This document shows positions 17,289-26,297 of a DNA stretch of 64,000 nucleotides, one piece after another (position 1 is the stretch's first letter; every line of letters starts with the position of its first letter). Location: positions 688,501 to 752,500 of the forward strand of contig NZ_SLYP02000001.1 of the NCBI RefSeq assembly GCF_004341505.2, read 5' to 3'. The position numbers and the translations under genes were made by a program. The notes under the pieces are model-generated. The model did no database searches and was not told the DNA's origin. It saw nothing but the letters and a program-made list of their open reading frames with translations. Source of the DNA: Sphingomonas sp. JUb134 (GTDB taxonomy: Bacteria; Pseudomonadota; Alphaproteobacteria; Sphingomonadales; Sphingomonadaceae).

Positions 17289-18650
17289 TCAAGCTGCAAG
17301 CGCCATATCGGCGTTTTCGGCCTCGCCCGCGCCGGCAAGGAAGCGCGCAAGCGCCGCCTTCCGTGACCGTCGATCGAGAGCGTAGTGCGTGTGCGATAGC
17401 TCCGCGCCGTCTAAGAGCGCTTGGATGTAGCCTGACACCGTATCTGCCGCCATGACCAGCGCAGCATCTAGCGTGTGGATATAGCGGCTTGTGATCGAAC
17501 CTGAGGCATGGCCGAGCAGCGCCGCAATGGTGATCTCGGTGAAGCCGAGATCGTTGGCGATGCTGGCGAAGCTATGGCGCAAGACGTGGGCGGTGACGCT
17601 CTCCAACTCAGTATCGGCGAAGATTTTCTCCCAGTGCCGTGGAAAGCTTCCGAACGGCCCGTCCGGGTTTCTCTCGCCCGGAAACACATAAGGGCTGTCG
17701 CCGTCCATGTTCCGCTCGTCGAAATACTCGACGATCGGTAGACCCATCGGGCGAACGGACTGACCTTCCTTTGTATCCTCGAACCGGAAGGCACTCCCCA
17801 TCGTATCGATTTCCGTTTTCTTCGCTTCGATAATCTCGCCGCGACGGCACCCCGACATTGCAATCAGTCGAATCATGTCGACGGTTCGCGTATAGCGTTC
17901 GTCCTCAGCAGCTTTGGCGAGGATGCGGCCCAGCGTCCGATACTCGTCCTCGTTCAGTCGTCGCTTCCGCACCACATCCTTCGGCTTGCGAACACCATGC
18001 GCGGGATTGATCTCGATGATGCCCAGCTCATCCCGCGCATAGCTGAAAATGCCGCCCAGCAGCCCGACCGTCCGGCTCGCGGCACCGAGGCCACCCCGGA
18101 CGATCGACTTGCCACGCAACTTCTTGGTCTTCTCCGTAGCGCGGGTCTTGCCGGCCATGATGTCCTTCATCATCGCCGTCACGTCCGCCTTCGTGACATG
18201 CGTGACGCGCTTCGAGCCGAGGAGCGGAATGATATGGCGCGTAATCCGGCCGAGATCGGTGATCTTGGTGCTGGCCTTCTTGGGGCGACCGCCCTTGCCG
18301 AGAATCCGGCCGGCTTCAAGTTCCGCCGTATATAACTCGCAAAGCTCCTTCACCGAGATCGCCTTGCGAACGCTGTTCCGATCTTCGAGCGGATCGTTGC
18401 CCTTGGCGACTTCGGCCAGCGCCTGAATCGCCAGCGTCCGCGCCTGTTCGGCGGTGACGGTGCCGTGGCGACCGAGTTTCATCCGACGCCGAACATTGTT
18501 AGCGTTTCGGTAATCGACGAAGTAGGTTCGTGTTCCTGAGGGCAGCACGAACACGCCAAAGCCTTTCAAATCGCTGCACCAAACGGTATATTGCCGGTCC
18601 CGTTGCTCGGCCTTGTCGACGACGGTTTTCGTCAGTTTTGGCATATGCAC
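17289..18650 (-). CDS. Tyrosine-type site-specific integrase 1
   Basis: 453-residue phage/island integrase. The N-terminal DUF4102-like arm-binding domain (KGFGVFVLPSGTRTYFVDYR) precedes a core-binding domain and a catalytic domain with R (SGCRRGEI), H-x-x-R (HVLRHSF), H (LLGHASG) and tyrosine (SRYIHTLD). About 90 % identical by eye to the integrase at 28350-29711. It is transcribed away from the att core at 18823, so the element it belongs to would extend leftward. An alternative start lies at codon 3. Confidence 0.93.
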   Translation of the reverse strand: MHMPKLTKTVVDKAEQRDRQYTVWCSDLKGFGVFVLPSGTRTYFVDYRNANNVRRRMKLGRHGTVTAEQARTLAIQALAEVAKGNDPLEDRNSVRKAISVKELCELYTAELEAGRILGKGGRPKKASTKITDLGRITRHIIPLLGSKRVTHVTKADVTAMMKDIMAGKTRATEKTKKLRGKSIVRGGLGAASRTVGLLGGIFSYARDELGIIEINPAHGVRKPKDVVRKRRLNEDEYRTLGRILAKAAEDERYTRTVDMIRLIAMSGCRRGEIIEAKKTEIDTMGSAFRFEDTKEGQSVRPMGLPIVEYFDERNMDGDSPYVFPGERNPDGPFGSFPRHWEKIFADTELESVTAHVLRHSFASIANDLGFTEITIAALLGHASGSITSRYIHTLDAALVMAADTVSGYIQALLDGAELSHTHYALDRRSRKAALARFLAGAGEAENADMALAA

Positions 18651-18669
18651 CTCGCTAGAGCGGGCTCAG

Positions 18670-18690
18670 AAAACTCACCAAAAACTCACC
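18670..18690 (+). promoter_or_regulatory. Integrase arm-type sites, left of att core 1
   Basis: Two direct copies of AAAACTCACC (18670-18679 and 18681-18690) just upstream of the integrase gene. The same decamer is repeated before integrase 2 (29731-29740, 29742-29751), and related copies lie to the right of att core 1 (18937-18946 and, one base shifted, 19004-19013). Direct repeats flanking a core are what arm-type integrase sites look like. Confidence 0.5.
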
Positions 18691-18822
18691 AGCAGATCGA
18701 AAACTGTGGGGGTTTTTTGCGTAGTCTGGAATACCCTTCGTGTCAAGAAAACACTGTATAAACAGTGAGTTATCGTGCTCTAGCGTTGACTTGAAAAGCC
18801 TAGCGTAGCGTTGTAGTTCTAG

Positions 18823-18867
18823 CTCCGAAGGCGAAGGCCACAGGTTCGAATCTTGTCGGGTGCGCCA
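18823..18867 (+). repeat. att site: tRNA-Arg 3' half, copy 1
   Basis: Starts with the core CTCCGAAG, equivalent to the anticodon loop of tRNA-Arg(CCG), and runs to GTGCGCCA, the acceptor end. Left of the core the sequence is the integrase-side arm shared with 29884. There is no 5' tRNA half, so this is an att copy, not a tRNA gene. Arm-type decamers occur on both sides. Confidence 0.75.
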
Positions 18868-19044
18868 AAAATCTCCAATAAAATCAGGCTCTTGAGAGGA
18901 AATCGATCTCTCCCATTCGCAGCCTCGCTGATCGCAAAACTCACCAGCTTGGGCCGTGAGGTCAGCAAAACACTCGGGTTTTCCTCGCAAAAATCGCCGA
19001 AGCAAACTCACCACTTCCAAGAACCGTCTGGCAGAAGGTGCAAA

Positions 19045-19731
19045 ATGACGACCACCCTGCACACCGGTGCCGTGCTGAGCCATCCCAGCGGCGACTACAT
19101 GGGCAATTTGCTCTGGCCCGGCGTGCTGCCCGCGGACCAGCGCGAGGCGCTGCCCGCGGCGATCGCCGCCATCTCCGCTCAGGGCTATTGGGCAAGCCCC
19201 TTTCCGGAAGGCGATGGCGTCGCCTTCCAGCGCTATGACGAGACGCCCTACGATCCCGACGCCGCGCTTGCCGATTTCCAGGCCGCGTTCGGATTTCTGA
19301 AACTGGACGTGCTCGACCCCGACGAAGGACAGGGGCGCGCCCTGGCACGGCTCGCCGGAGACCGGTCGATCAGTTGCATCTGCCTCGTGCCGGTCGAGGG
19401 CCTGCGCTTGGAAGCGCCGTTCGATCTCGGGGAAACGCGCTTCCATGCGCCGGTTGACGGCACGGAGATCGTCGCCGATCATGTAGCGGACCGTCAGGCT
19501 GTTGCCGTGTTGCACCAGATATTGACGGTTGATGACTCGCGCAGCGTCCGCAGGCATGGCCGAGTTGGTAAACTCGGGCGGCCCACCTGCGACGATAAAG
19601 GCGCCGCAATGACGGTCGAGCGTCAGCCACCAAGTCCGCAGATTGTTGAAGAAGTCGCCGAAGATGGACTGCCGTCCGGGCACCGAAATCATGAGCGTCG
19701 GGTTGGTCGAGGTGCGGAGTGGTATAGGTGA
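19045..19731 (+). pseudogene. Unknown ORF, probably a fused or truncated gene
   Basis: ATG 19045 is followed by about 95 residues with convincing composition (SHPSGDYMGNLLWPGVLPAD). From about 19340 the frame continues, but it reads like the antisense of a gene on the other strand. I take it as a 5' gene fragment run into unrelated DNA. No family recognised. Confidence 0.4.
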
Positions 19732-19778
19732 ATGGCAGACCATCACGTTGATAGCGGCCGCGTCCGCCGGGATATTCG
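19358..19778 (-). pseudogene. Fragment of an unrecognised gene
   Basis: On the minus strand this stretch reads as plausible protein (SVPGRQSIFGDFFNNLRTWW, later LTVRYMIGDDLRAVNRRMEA) without a credible start or end. It abuts a ParB-like fragment on its right. Either this strand or the plus-strand reading is real, not both. No function assigned. Confidence 0.3.
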
Positions 19779-19781
19779 TCC

Positions 19782-19901
19782 TATGATGAGATACCCGAGG
19801 ATGTGGCGGCAAAGCTGGAGGCGATTTCCGATGAGATCGACGCCATCTCCGAGAAGCGCCACGCCTACGATGCCAACGTGATCGCGCACGGCGGAGCATG
19901 A
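19782..19901 (+). pseudogene. ParB-like C-terminal fragment
   Basis: 39 codons with no start (YDEIPEDVAAKLEAISDEID and on to a TGA). The charged helical sequence resembles the hinge region of plasmid/element ParB-like proteins. It is cut on the left by the preceding fragment and its stop overlaps the yggS-like fragment. Assignment is tentative. Confidence 0.4.
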
Positions 19902-20240
19902 TCGGCCATCTCCAGACCAACAAGGTCAAGGACGTGCTGGATTTTGCCGTTGAGATTCAGTCGCTCGACAGGCTCCGGCTGGCGGCCGCGCTCGATCGCC
20001 GCCTCCAGCAGCTTGGCCGCGGGCTTGACGTGCTGGTGCAGGTGAACACGTCGGGCGAAGCCACCAAATACGGCCTCGCGCCCCAGGATGTGCCAGCCTT
20101 CCTCACCGAGCTGCCGGCTTTCACCGGCCTTCGCGTCCGGGGTTTCATGACGCTCGCGCGGTTCACGTCCGATCTGGACGAAGTGCGCCGATGTTTCCGC
20201 CTCCTGCGCGAAATCCGGGATCGCGCGCGGCAGGAGTCAC
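19898..20240 (+). pseudogene. yggS: Truncated YggS-family PLP homeostasis protein
   Basis: The frame reads IGHLQTNKVKDVLDF, then DVLVQVNTSGEATKYGL and LRVRGFMTLA, the central conserved part of YggS/PROSC proteins. The N-terminal part with the PLP lysine and the C-terminal part (SMGMS motif) are both missing. After about 20240 the frame runs on into unrelated sequence, the antisense of tauE. Confidence 0.75.
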
Positions 20241-20244
20241 TGCA

Positions 20245-20913
20245 ACGGCTGCCGATAAAGGCTCCGAGCGAACCGCCAACAGCGACGGCGATAAGCCACC
20301 CGGGTAGCGGGCTCGGAATCTGATCCCAGTAGGCACAGGCTCCGAGCAACGCCGCAGCCGAATTTAGAAGGTTATAAACGGCGGTTATCGCGGCAGTCTG
20401 GCGCGCTGTGCCCCAGTTCATTGCCAGGATAACCGGCGCGAGAAATACGCCGCCTCCAGTCCCTGTTGCTCCGGATATGAAGCCGATGATCGCGCCCGTG
20501 GCCAGCGCCGGAATGAAGGGCGGATCGATCGACAGGTCCGAAGACGATCCAGATCTACGAAACGCCGTCCGCGCCATCTGGGCGGCCGACAGGACCAGAA
20601 GCACCCCGACGACCGGATAATAGATATCCGCCGTTAGCTGGACAACGCCGCCGGCTAGAGAAAACGGGAAGCCCAAGATCGCAAAAGGCCAGACGCTTCG
20701 CCATGACAGCCTTCCAGCCTTCAGGAACATGGCTGTCCCGATTCCCGCAACCAGGAGATTGAGGGCGAGCGCAGTCGTCTTCATGGCCAGCGGCGCAAAG
20801 CCGAGCAGCGCCATGATCGCGATGTAGCCAGATGCGCCAGCCTGGCCGACCGACGCATAGATCAGTGCGATGAGGAAGAAGGCTACCGCGAGCCAGGGCG
20901 CGTCTAATTCCAC
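20245..20913 (-). pseudogene. TauE/SafE-family exporter, C-terminally truncated
   Basis: GTG 20913 starts a membrane protein with the TauE/SafE pattern: helices, glycine motifs (ISGATGTGGGVFLAP) and the second-half segment GGSLGAFIGSR. Homology stops at about residue 222; the remaining reading frame is the antisense of the yggS fragment. About the last helix is lost, so function is doubtful. The family exports sulfite or organosulfonates. Confidence 0.75.
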
Positions 20914-21162
20914 CTTGCCTAAACCTCGTCATGGTTCGCATCCCGAGCGTGTGCCGGCCAGCGTTGCCCCAAGCTCCCTTGACTATCACCAGACTGGTGT
21001 GAGCAATACGGTAGCACTCACCGATGACGATCGCGCTTGTCGGATGTCCCCGATCTGTCTTGCCGCACCAGAACCGCATTGGCGGGACAGTGAGGTGACA
21101 GGCCAAGAAACCGGGGCCGAGCTGGATGGTGATACCCTCGACGCCGTTCCCATGTTCGGAAT

Positions 21163-21552
21163 TCAGGCAAATGGGCCAAGGGGATGATGCGCGCGGGCGA
21201 CCGCGTAGATGCCATAGAAGACGAACGCCGCCCCAGCCAGGCTAAGCCACCGGCCGGCAGGCGTTCCGGCCCGCAGCGCCCGGTAGGCGAGGAAGATGTA
21301 GGGTGGCAGTAGCAGGACTTTCACCGTCAGCCAGCTATCGGCGAAGGGCCCCTGATTGACGATCGTGACGAGCATCAGCGCGGCAGTCAGAAGGGTGGTG
21401 TCGATCGACCAGGACAGGCAGCGCAGCGGGAGGGCGAGCGGCCATCGCGCCCCAAGGAGATTGCGCGCGAGGCTGCGGATGAGGAACAAGGAGAAGCCGG
21501 TCAGCGCCGCCCAGATGTGGACGGCGCGGATCTCCAGATAATAATGCTCCAT
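21163..21552 (-). CDS. SirB2-family membrane protein
   Basis: 129 residues with four predicted helices and the SirB family opening (YLEIRAVHIWAALTGFSLFL), conserved His near residue 12. It lies 9 bp after the NO reductase stop, so it is co-transcribed and may assist haem-copper enzyme function; that role is inference. Role of SirB2 proteins is not well defined. Confidence 0.82.
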   Translation of the reverse strand: MEHYYLEIRAVHIWAALTGFSLFLIRSLARNLLGARWPLALPLRCLSWSIDTTLLTAALMLVTIVNQGPFADSWLTVKVLLLPPYIFLAYRALRAGTPAGRWLSLAGAAFVFYGIYAVARAHHPLGPFA

Positions 21553-21561
21553 CCCGGCGCG

Positions 21562-23865
21562 TCAGGTCGCCCGCGCCGCGTGCGTTTCTATGGCTTCCTC
21601 ATGCGCCGTCGGCACTACATCCGGTTCGCGCCGCGGCCGCAGCCAGAGGCTCGCCACGAACCAGGCCAGGGCCAGCGCGCCGATCGAGAACACCACGTCG
21701 CCGGGGACGCGCATCCAGACCAGCAGATCGACCAGCGGCTGCTGCATGAACTCGGCGGAGCGCGCATACCAATAGCCTTCGTCGATCGCGGCGATAAGCT
21801 GGATGGTCCCCAGCGGCAGAAGCGTCAGTAGCGCCATCAGAGCAAGCCCGATGTTGAAGCACCAGAAGCTGATCCGCAGCGCCCGTTCGTCCCAGACAAG
21901 ATTGGGCATCATGCCGCGCAGGCAGAAGAGCACCAGGCCGACCCCGAGCATTCCGTAGACGCCGAACAGCGCCGTATGGCCATGCAGCGGGGTGAGGTTG
22001 AGACCCTGCATGTAGTAGAGCGATAGCGGCGGGTTGATAAGGAAGCCGAACAGGCCGGCGCCGACCAGGTTCCAGAAGGACACGGCCAGGAAGAACATGA
22101 CCGGCCATTTGTAGCGCTGCATCCAGGGCGTCGCGCTGCTCAGCTTCCAGTGCTCATAGGCCTCGTAGCCGATATAGGCGAGCGGCACGACCTCGAGCGC
22201 CGAGAAGCTGGCGCCAAGCGCGAGCACCGAGATCGACGTGCCCGCGAAGTAGAGGTGATGGAGCGTGCCCAGCACGCCGCCGGCCATGAAGATGATCGTG
22301 GCGAACAGCACCGCGACCGTCGCGGTCGGGATCGGAATGAGGCCGAGACGCGTGAACAGGAAGGCGATCACCGCGGTCGCGAAGACCTCGAAGAAGCCCT
22401 CGACCCACAGATGGACCACCCACCAGCGCCAATATTCGATCATCGATAGCGAACTGTGTTCGTTCCACAGGAGCGCCGCCCCGTAGAACAGCCCAATGGC
22501 GACGGTCGAGAGGAAGAACAGCATGGTGATGTGCTTGGATTCGGAGTTCGTCCGCAGTGCGGGCCAGAGCGCTCGTCCAACCAGCACCAGCCAGAGCATC
22601 AGGCCGATGAACAGGAACCACTGCCAGAAACGACCCATGTCGACATATTCATAGCCCTGGTGTCCGAACCAGAAGTTCTGTTCGAGACCGAGCGTCTGCA
22701 TCACCGCCAGCCACTGCCCCGCGAAGGAACCGATGACGATGATGAGGAGGCAGACCCAGAGGATATTGACGCCGAGCGCCTGGAACCGGGGTTCATGGCC
22801 GGAAATGGCCGGAGCGATGTAGAGGCCCGTTCCCAGCCAAGCGGTCGCGATCCACAGGACGGCGAGTTGCGTGTGCCAGGTCCGGGTGATCGAATAGGGG
22901 AGGATTTCCGCGGCTTCATAGCCGTAAACGAGCTGACCCTCGACCTGATAGTGCGCGGTCATCGCGCCGAGCAAGATCTGGACCAGGAACAGGGCGAGGA
23001 CGACCCAGAAATATTTCGCGGTCGCGCGCATCGAGGGCGTCACCACGACCTTGCGCAGCGGGTCGCTGGCCGGAAGATCGTGCTCGCGCTCCCGGCGGCC
23101 GTGGGTCACCGCATGATGCCAGCCCAGAAGCGCGATCCCGGCGAGCAAAAAGGTGACGCTGAACGCCGACCAGATGAAGGTTGTCGCAGGGGGGCGGTTG
23201 CCGACCAGCGGTTCGCTTGGCCAGTTGTTGGTGTAAGTGGTCTCGCGTCCGGGCCGCTCGGTGGTCGCCGCCCAGGCGGTCCACCAGAAGAAGCGGGTCA
23301 TCGCGGTGCGGTAGGCCTCGTTCGGCACCGTGTTGTTCTTCATCGCATAGTTTTCGCGCAGCTCGGCGGTCGCCGGGTCGTTGCCGAACAGGCTGACATA
23401 GTGGCTGGCGACCGTCTCGATCGCCGCCGCGCGGTCGTCGCTGATCGTGATCGTTTCGCTGCGCGGGTCGTAGCTGTTGGTGCGCATTTCGGTCTGGAGG
23501 CGTCGCTGGAGACCCGACTGCTGCTCCTGGGTGAGGCTGTCATAGCCCTGGCCGAAATCGCGGCGTGCCCACAGGTCGAGAAGCGCGATGGACTCGCGGT
23601 GCAGCCAGTCGGCCGACCAGTCCGGAGCGACATAGCCGCCGTGGCCCCAGATCGAGCCGAGCTGCATGCCGCCCATCGATTGCCAGACTTGCCGGCCGCG
23701 CTGCAAGTCGGCCCGCGTAAACAGGGTCTGCCCGCTTTGGGTGACCACGCGCTCGGGCAAGGGGGGCGCCTGGATGCTGATGTCGCGCCCGACCAGCAGC
23801 AGAACGGCAAACGACGTTGCAAGCAATGCGAAGAGCCAGATCCACAGTTTGCGCGTACTGCTCAT
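21562..23865 (-). CDS. norZ: Quinol-dependent nitric oxide reductase (qNOR)
   Basis: 767-residue single-subunit enzyme that reduces two NO to N2O using quinol. The N-terminal extension (soluble cytochrome-c-like fold without haem) is followed by about 14 membrane helices of a NorB-type catalytic core with conserved histidines (MIEYWRWWVVHLWVEGFFEV, LHHLYFAG, HGHTALFGVYGM). Ribosome site GGGGGAAAT is just upstream of ATG. It is expected to be under NsrR control from the promoter at 25.1 kb or from its own 166-bp leader. Confidence 0.95.
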   Translation of the reverse strand: MSSTRKLWIWLFALLATSFAVLLLVGRDISIQAPPLPERVVTQSGQTLFTRADLQRGRQVWQSMGGMQLGSIWGHGGYVAPDWSADWLHRESIALLDLWARRDFGQGYDSLTQEQQSGLQRRLQTEMRTNSYDPRSETITISDDRAAAIETVASHYVSLFGNDPATAELRENYAMKNNTVPNEAYRTAMTRFFWWTAWAATTERPGRETTYTNNWPSEPLVGNRPPATTFIWSAFSVTFLLAGIALLGWHHAVTHGRREREHDLPASDPLRKVVVTPSMRATAKYFWVVLALFLVQILLGAMTAHYQVEGQLVYGYEAAEILPYSITRTWHTQLAVLWIATAWLGTGLYIAPAISGHEPRFQALGVNILWVCLLIIVIGSFAGQWLAVMQTLGLEQNFWFGHQGYEYVDMGRFWQWFLFIGLMLWLVLVGRALWPALRTNSESKHITMLFFLSTVAIGLFYGAALLWNEHSSLSMIEYWRWWVVHLWVEGFFEVFATAVIAFLFTRLGLIPIPTATVAVLFATIIFMAGGVLGTLHHLYFAGTSISVLALGASFSALEVVPLAYIGYEAYEHWKLSSATPWMQRYKWPVMFFLAVSFWNLVGAGLFGFLINPPLSLYYMQGLNLTPLHGHTALFGVYGMLGVGLVLFCLRGMMPNLVWDERALRISFWCFNIGLALMALLTLLPLGTIQLIAAIDEGYWYARSAEFMQQPLVDLLVWMRVPGDVVFSIGALALAWFVASLWLRPRREPDVVPTAHEEAIETHAARAT

Positions 23866-24031
23866 GATATTTCCCCCTTGTCGGCTATCCTATTCGAGGC
23901 GATGCGACTTTGTCCGGCGACCTGTCCTTCAATCCGCTGACCAGGACGCATCGTGCTGCTTGCGCGCTTTCAAGCCTAACGAGGCTATGTTGCGAGCCGA
24001 AGAACCGTGGACCGAAGTCTCCATCCGCGGG

Positions 24032-24397
24032 CTATGCATGATCGGCCGAAGCGCTGTTCGCAGCATCGGAAGGCGGAAAAAGGATCGTCAGCAACAGCAC
24101 CGAGTCTTCGAGTCCCTTGACCGAATGTGCCGCGCCGCCTTCGAGATAGACCCATTGATGCGCGCCAAGCTCGGCCACCGTTTCGCCGAGCCCCAATTGC
24201 ACGCGGCCCTCCAGGCAATGCAGCGTGATGCTGCCGGGAACCTGATGCCGGGGCATATCGGTGCCCCGCGGGATCACGAGGCGAATGGCTTCGAACTGAT
24301 CGGTCTTGACGATCGCCGTAGAGTGCCCGGTTTCGGCGGAGAGCGGCCGCAAGGAGAGGTCGACGACCTCGCCATGTGTCGCATGGTGCAGAGCCAT
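24032..24397 (-). CDS. Small cupin-domain protein
   Basis: 121 residues; one cupin barrel with motif 1 (MPRHQVPGSITLHCLEGRVQ) and motif 2 (HQWVYLEGGAAHSVKGLEDS). Metal ligands are incomplete compared with dioxygenases, so a sensor or chaperone-like role is possible. Ribosome site AGGGAGGAA lies before ATG 24397. The start codon overlaps the stop of the mini zinc-ribbon gene as TAATG. Similar cupins are often placed beside NO-responsive genes, but no reaction can be assigned. Confidence 0.85.
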   Translation of the reverse strand: MALHHATHGEVVDLSLRPLSAETGHSTAIVKTDQFEAIRLVIPRGTDMPRHQVPGSITLHCLEGRVQLGLGETVAELGAHQWVYLEGGAAHSVKGLEDSVLLLTILFPPSDAANSASADHA

Positions 24398-24564
24398 TAT
24401 TCGGATTCCTCCCTTGTGGCGCGATGATCGCAGTGATTGCGTAGAGCGCCGCGGCTGGCGATCCGGCGAAACAATGCCGCGATCGTTGCAAGCAGACCCC
24501 TCGATTGGCGGCGAGGGTCGAACGGCGCGGGATCGACCGGCTGACCGCATTCGGGGCAGAACAT
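24397..24564 (-). CDS. 55-residue zinc-ribbon-like protein
   Basis: ATG 24564 begins MFCPECGQPVDPAPFDP, a classic half zinc ribbon (CPEC), followed by a basic helix and NHCDH near the C-terminus that could supply the other two ligands. It lies 3 bp after nsrR and its TAA overlaps the cupin start (TAATG), so it is translated within the operon. Coupling and motif argue that it is real despite its size. Function unknown. Confidence 0.7.
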   Translation of the reverse strand: MFCPECGQPVDPAPFDPRRQSRGLLATIAALFRRIASRGALRNHCDHRATREESE

Positions 24565-24567
24565 GGC

Positions 24568-25062
24568 TCAGGTCTCCTTTTGCAACGCCGGCTCGCGGCT
24601 GCGCTTCGAGGCGGCGGGCGCGGGCGCGTCAGGCGCGCCGATCTCCCGCGAAGCGAAGATCGCGGCGATATCTGCTCGTTTGGCGAGCAGGTCGGCAAGC
24701 GTATAGCGGTCGAGCACCGCCATGAATGCGGCGAGCGCCTCTTTCAGCACGCCCGTCAGGCCGCAGGCCGGCGCCACCACGCAGCTTCCACAATCGACCA
24801 GATCGAAGCCGTCTTCGGTGTGCCGAACGACGGCGCCGACATTGATCTGTTCGGGCGGCATGCCCAGACGAATGCCGCCGGAACGGCCGCGCACGCTCTC
24901 GACATGGCCGCTGCGCACCAGTTCGACGACCACTTTCATCAGATGGTTCTGCGAGATGCGATAGGCCTGCGCCACTTCGCCAATCGAGCAAAGCCGCTCC
25001 GGACGCGCGCCCAGATAGAGCAGCGTGCGCATCGCATAATCGGTGAACAAGGTCAGCTTCAT
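24568..25062 (-). CDS. nsrR: Rrf2-family NO-sensing repressor (NsrR)
   Basis: 164 residues. N-terminal winged helix in NsrR form (MKLTLFTDYAMRTLLYLG, RISQNHLMKVV) and three clustered cysteines (VDCGSCVVAPACGL) that hold a [Fe-S] cluster destroyed by NO. The start at ATG 25062 has a GGAG site; a GTG two codons earlier is open. It heads the minus-strand operon with the zinc ribbon, cupin and norZ and faces the divergent haemoglobin-AOX-hmp operon, which it most likely controls. An extra ~25-residue basic tail follows the family core. Confidence 0.92.
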   Translation of the reverse strand: MKLTLFTDYAMRTLLYLGARPERLCSIGEVAQAYRISQNHLMKVVVELVRSGHVESVRGRSGGIRLGMPPEQINVGAVVRHTEDGFDLVDCGSCVVAPACGLTGVLKEALAAFMAVLDRYTLADLLAKRADIAAIFASREIGAPDAPAPAASKRSREPALQKET

Positions 25063-25100
25063 GGGCACTCCGGAGCCAGTCCGTCGGCTCGTCGCATAAT

Positions 25101-25119
25101 CATGTATTTACATTGCATG
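25101..25119. promoter_or_regulatory. Candidate NsrR operator 1
   Basis: CATGTATTTACATTGCATG is an imperfect palindrome (CATGtA-N7-TGCATG) in the divergent promoter. It is AT-rich and of the size used by Rrf2/NsrR dimers. Proposed from position and symmetry only. Confidence 0.5.
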
Positions 25120-25138
25120 TTTTTAGCTTCCCGTATAG

Positions 25139-25155
25139 ATGCATTCGTGACGCAT
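25139..25155. promoter_or_regulatory. Candidate NsrR operator 2
   Basis: ATGCATTCGTGACGCAT is a second palindrome (ATGC-N9-GCAT), 19 bp after the first and 17 bp before the haemoglobin start. Two sites would let one regulator control both directions. Confidence 0.45.
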
Positions 25156-25172
25156 GATTTGGAGTCGGGGCA

Positions 25173-25613
25173 ATGGCCGCGCTGGAAATGGACGATGAGG
25201 GGCTAAAAGCGCTGGTCGAAGTGTTCTACGCGCGCGTCCGCGCCGACGCCGCGCTCGGTCCGATCTTCAACGATGCGATCGCCGACTGGCCCGAGCATCT
25301 CGACAAGCTCGCAGCCTTCTGGTCGTCGGTCATGCTCACCAGCGGCCGCTACAAGGGGCAGCCGGTGCCTGCGCATATGAAGCACAAGGATCGCATCACG
25401 CCGGCGCTGTTCGACCGCTGGCTGGCGCTCTGGGCGCAGACCACCGACGAGCTGATGACGCCTGGGGCGGCGGCCGCTTTGCAGGACCGCGCGGCTCGCA
25501 TCGCCCACAGCCTGCAACTCGCCATGTTCTTCCGGCTGGATGACCGTCCGTTCCCCGGACCCGCGCGCCGCGATGCCGCCGCGGCTGACCTTCCAAGGAG
25601 TGTGCTGCCATGA
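25173..25613 (+). CDS. Group III truncated haemoglobin
   Basis: 146 residues; a 2-on-2 globin with the group III pattern ([41 protein letters not shown] with the probable proximal His, FDRWLALW). Likely binds O2 or NO as part of NO detoxification. First gene of the plus-strand operon with no room for another promoter; its TGA overlaps the AOX start (ATGA). The last ~20 residues are a low-complexity tail. Confidence 0.9.
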   Translation: MAALEMDDEGLKALVEVFYARVRADAALGPIFNDAIADWPEHLDKLAAFWSSVMLTSGRYKGQPVPAHMKHKDRITPALFDRWLALWAQTTDELMTPGAAAALQDRAARIAHSLQLAMFFRLDDRPFPGPARRDAAAADLPRSVLP

Positions 25614-26296
25614 CCGATATTCCACTCGGGGACCTCACCGTCCATCACCAGCCCCGCGATCTGCGCGACCGCGTCGCGCTCGGTTTCACGAAGGTTCTGC
25701 GCTGGAGCGCCGACACCTTCTTTGCCAAGCGCTACGGCCACCGCGCCATCGTGCTCGAGACGGTGGCAGCGGTGCCGGGCATGGTCGGCGCGACGATCAA
25801 CCATCTCAAATGCCTGCGCCGCATGTGCGACGACAAGGGCTGGATCCGCACCCTCATGGAGGAAGCGGAAAATGAGCGGATGCACCTCATGACCTTCATC
25901 GAGGTCGCCAAGCCGACCCTGTTCGAACGCATGGTCATCCTGGGGGTCCAGTGGGTGTTCTATCTTACCTTCTTCGCGCTTTACCTGGTCAGCGCCAGGA
26001 CCGCGCACCGCATCGTCGGCTATTTCGAGGAAGAAGCGGTGATCAGCTATACGCTCTATCTCAAGGAGATCGACGAGGGCCGCAGCCCGAACCTGCCGGC
26101 GCCGGCCATCGCGCGGCATTACTGGAAGCTCGCCGATGACGCGACCCTACGGGACGTCGTGCTCGCCGTGCGGGCGGACGAGGCGCATCACCGCGATGTC
26201 AATCACGGCTTCGCGAGCGAGCTTGCCGGCTTGGCGCCGACGGGCAGGGCGGCGCCTTATCCGGCCCATGCCGACGATATTCGGCGGGCCGCCTGA
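25610..26296 (+). CDS. aox: Bacterial alternative oxidase (AOX)
   Basis: 228-residue di-iron ubiquinol oxidase that bypasses cytochrome oxidase and resists NO and cyanide. All iron-ligand motifs are present: LET (Glu50), ENERMH (Glu89, His92), FEEEAV (Glu140-142) and RADEAHH (Glu191, His194). One or two hydrophobic stretches ([20 protein letters not shown]) allow interfacial membrane binding. ATGA overlap with the haemoglobin gene. AOX is common in mitochondria but patchy in bacteria, so its placement with NsrR targets is informative. Confidence 0.95.
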   Translation: MTDIPLGDLTVHHQPRDLRDRVALGFTKVLRWSADTFFAKRYGHRAIVLETVAAVPGMVGATINHLKCLRRMCDDKGWIRTLMEEAENERMHLMTFIEVAKPTLFERMVILGVQWVFYLTFFALYLVSARTAHRIVGYFEEEAVISYTLYLKEIDEGRSPNLPAPAIARHYWKLADDATLRDVVLAVRADEAHHRDVNHGFASELAGLAPTGRAAPYPAHADDIRRAA

Positions 26297-26297
26297 G

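Noticed and set aside
18823..18867. Possible tRNA gene from the TTCGAAT and acceptor sequences
   Set aside because: Only the 3' half exists; D-arm and 5' acceptor strand are replaced by integrase-side sequence.
18655..19929. A 424-codon minus-strand frame running through att core 1 and the fragments
   Set aside because: It reads through the att site and the antisense of a ParB-like piece; at most the middle (19358-19778) is coding.
22456..23940. A 494-codon plus-strand frame opposite norZ
   Set aside because: Antisense shadow; norZ has complete qNOR motifs on the minus strand.
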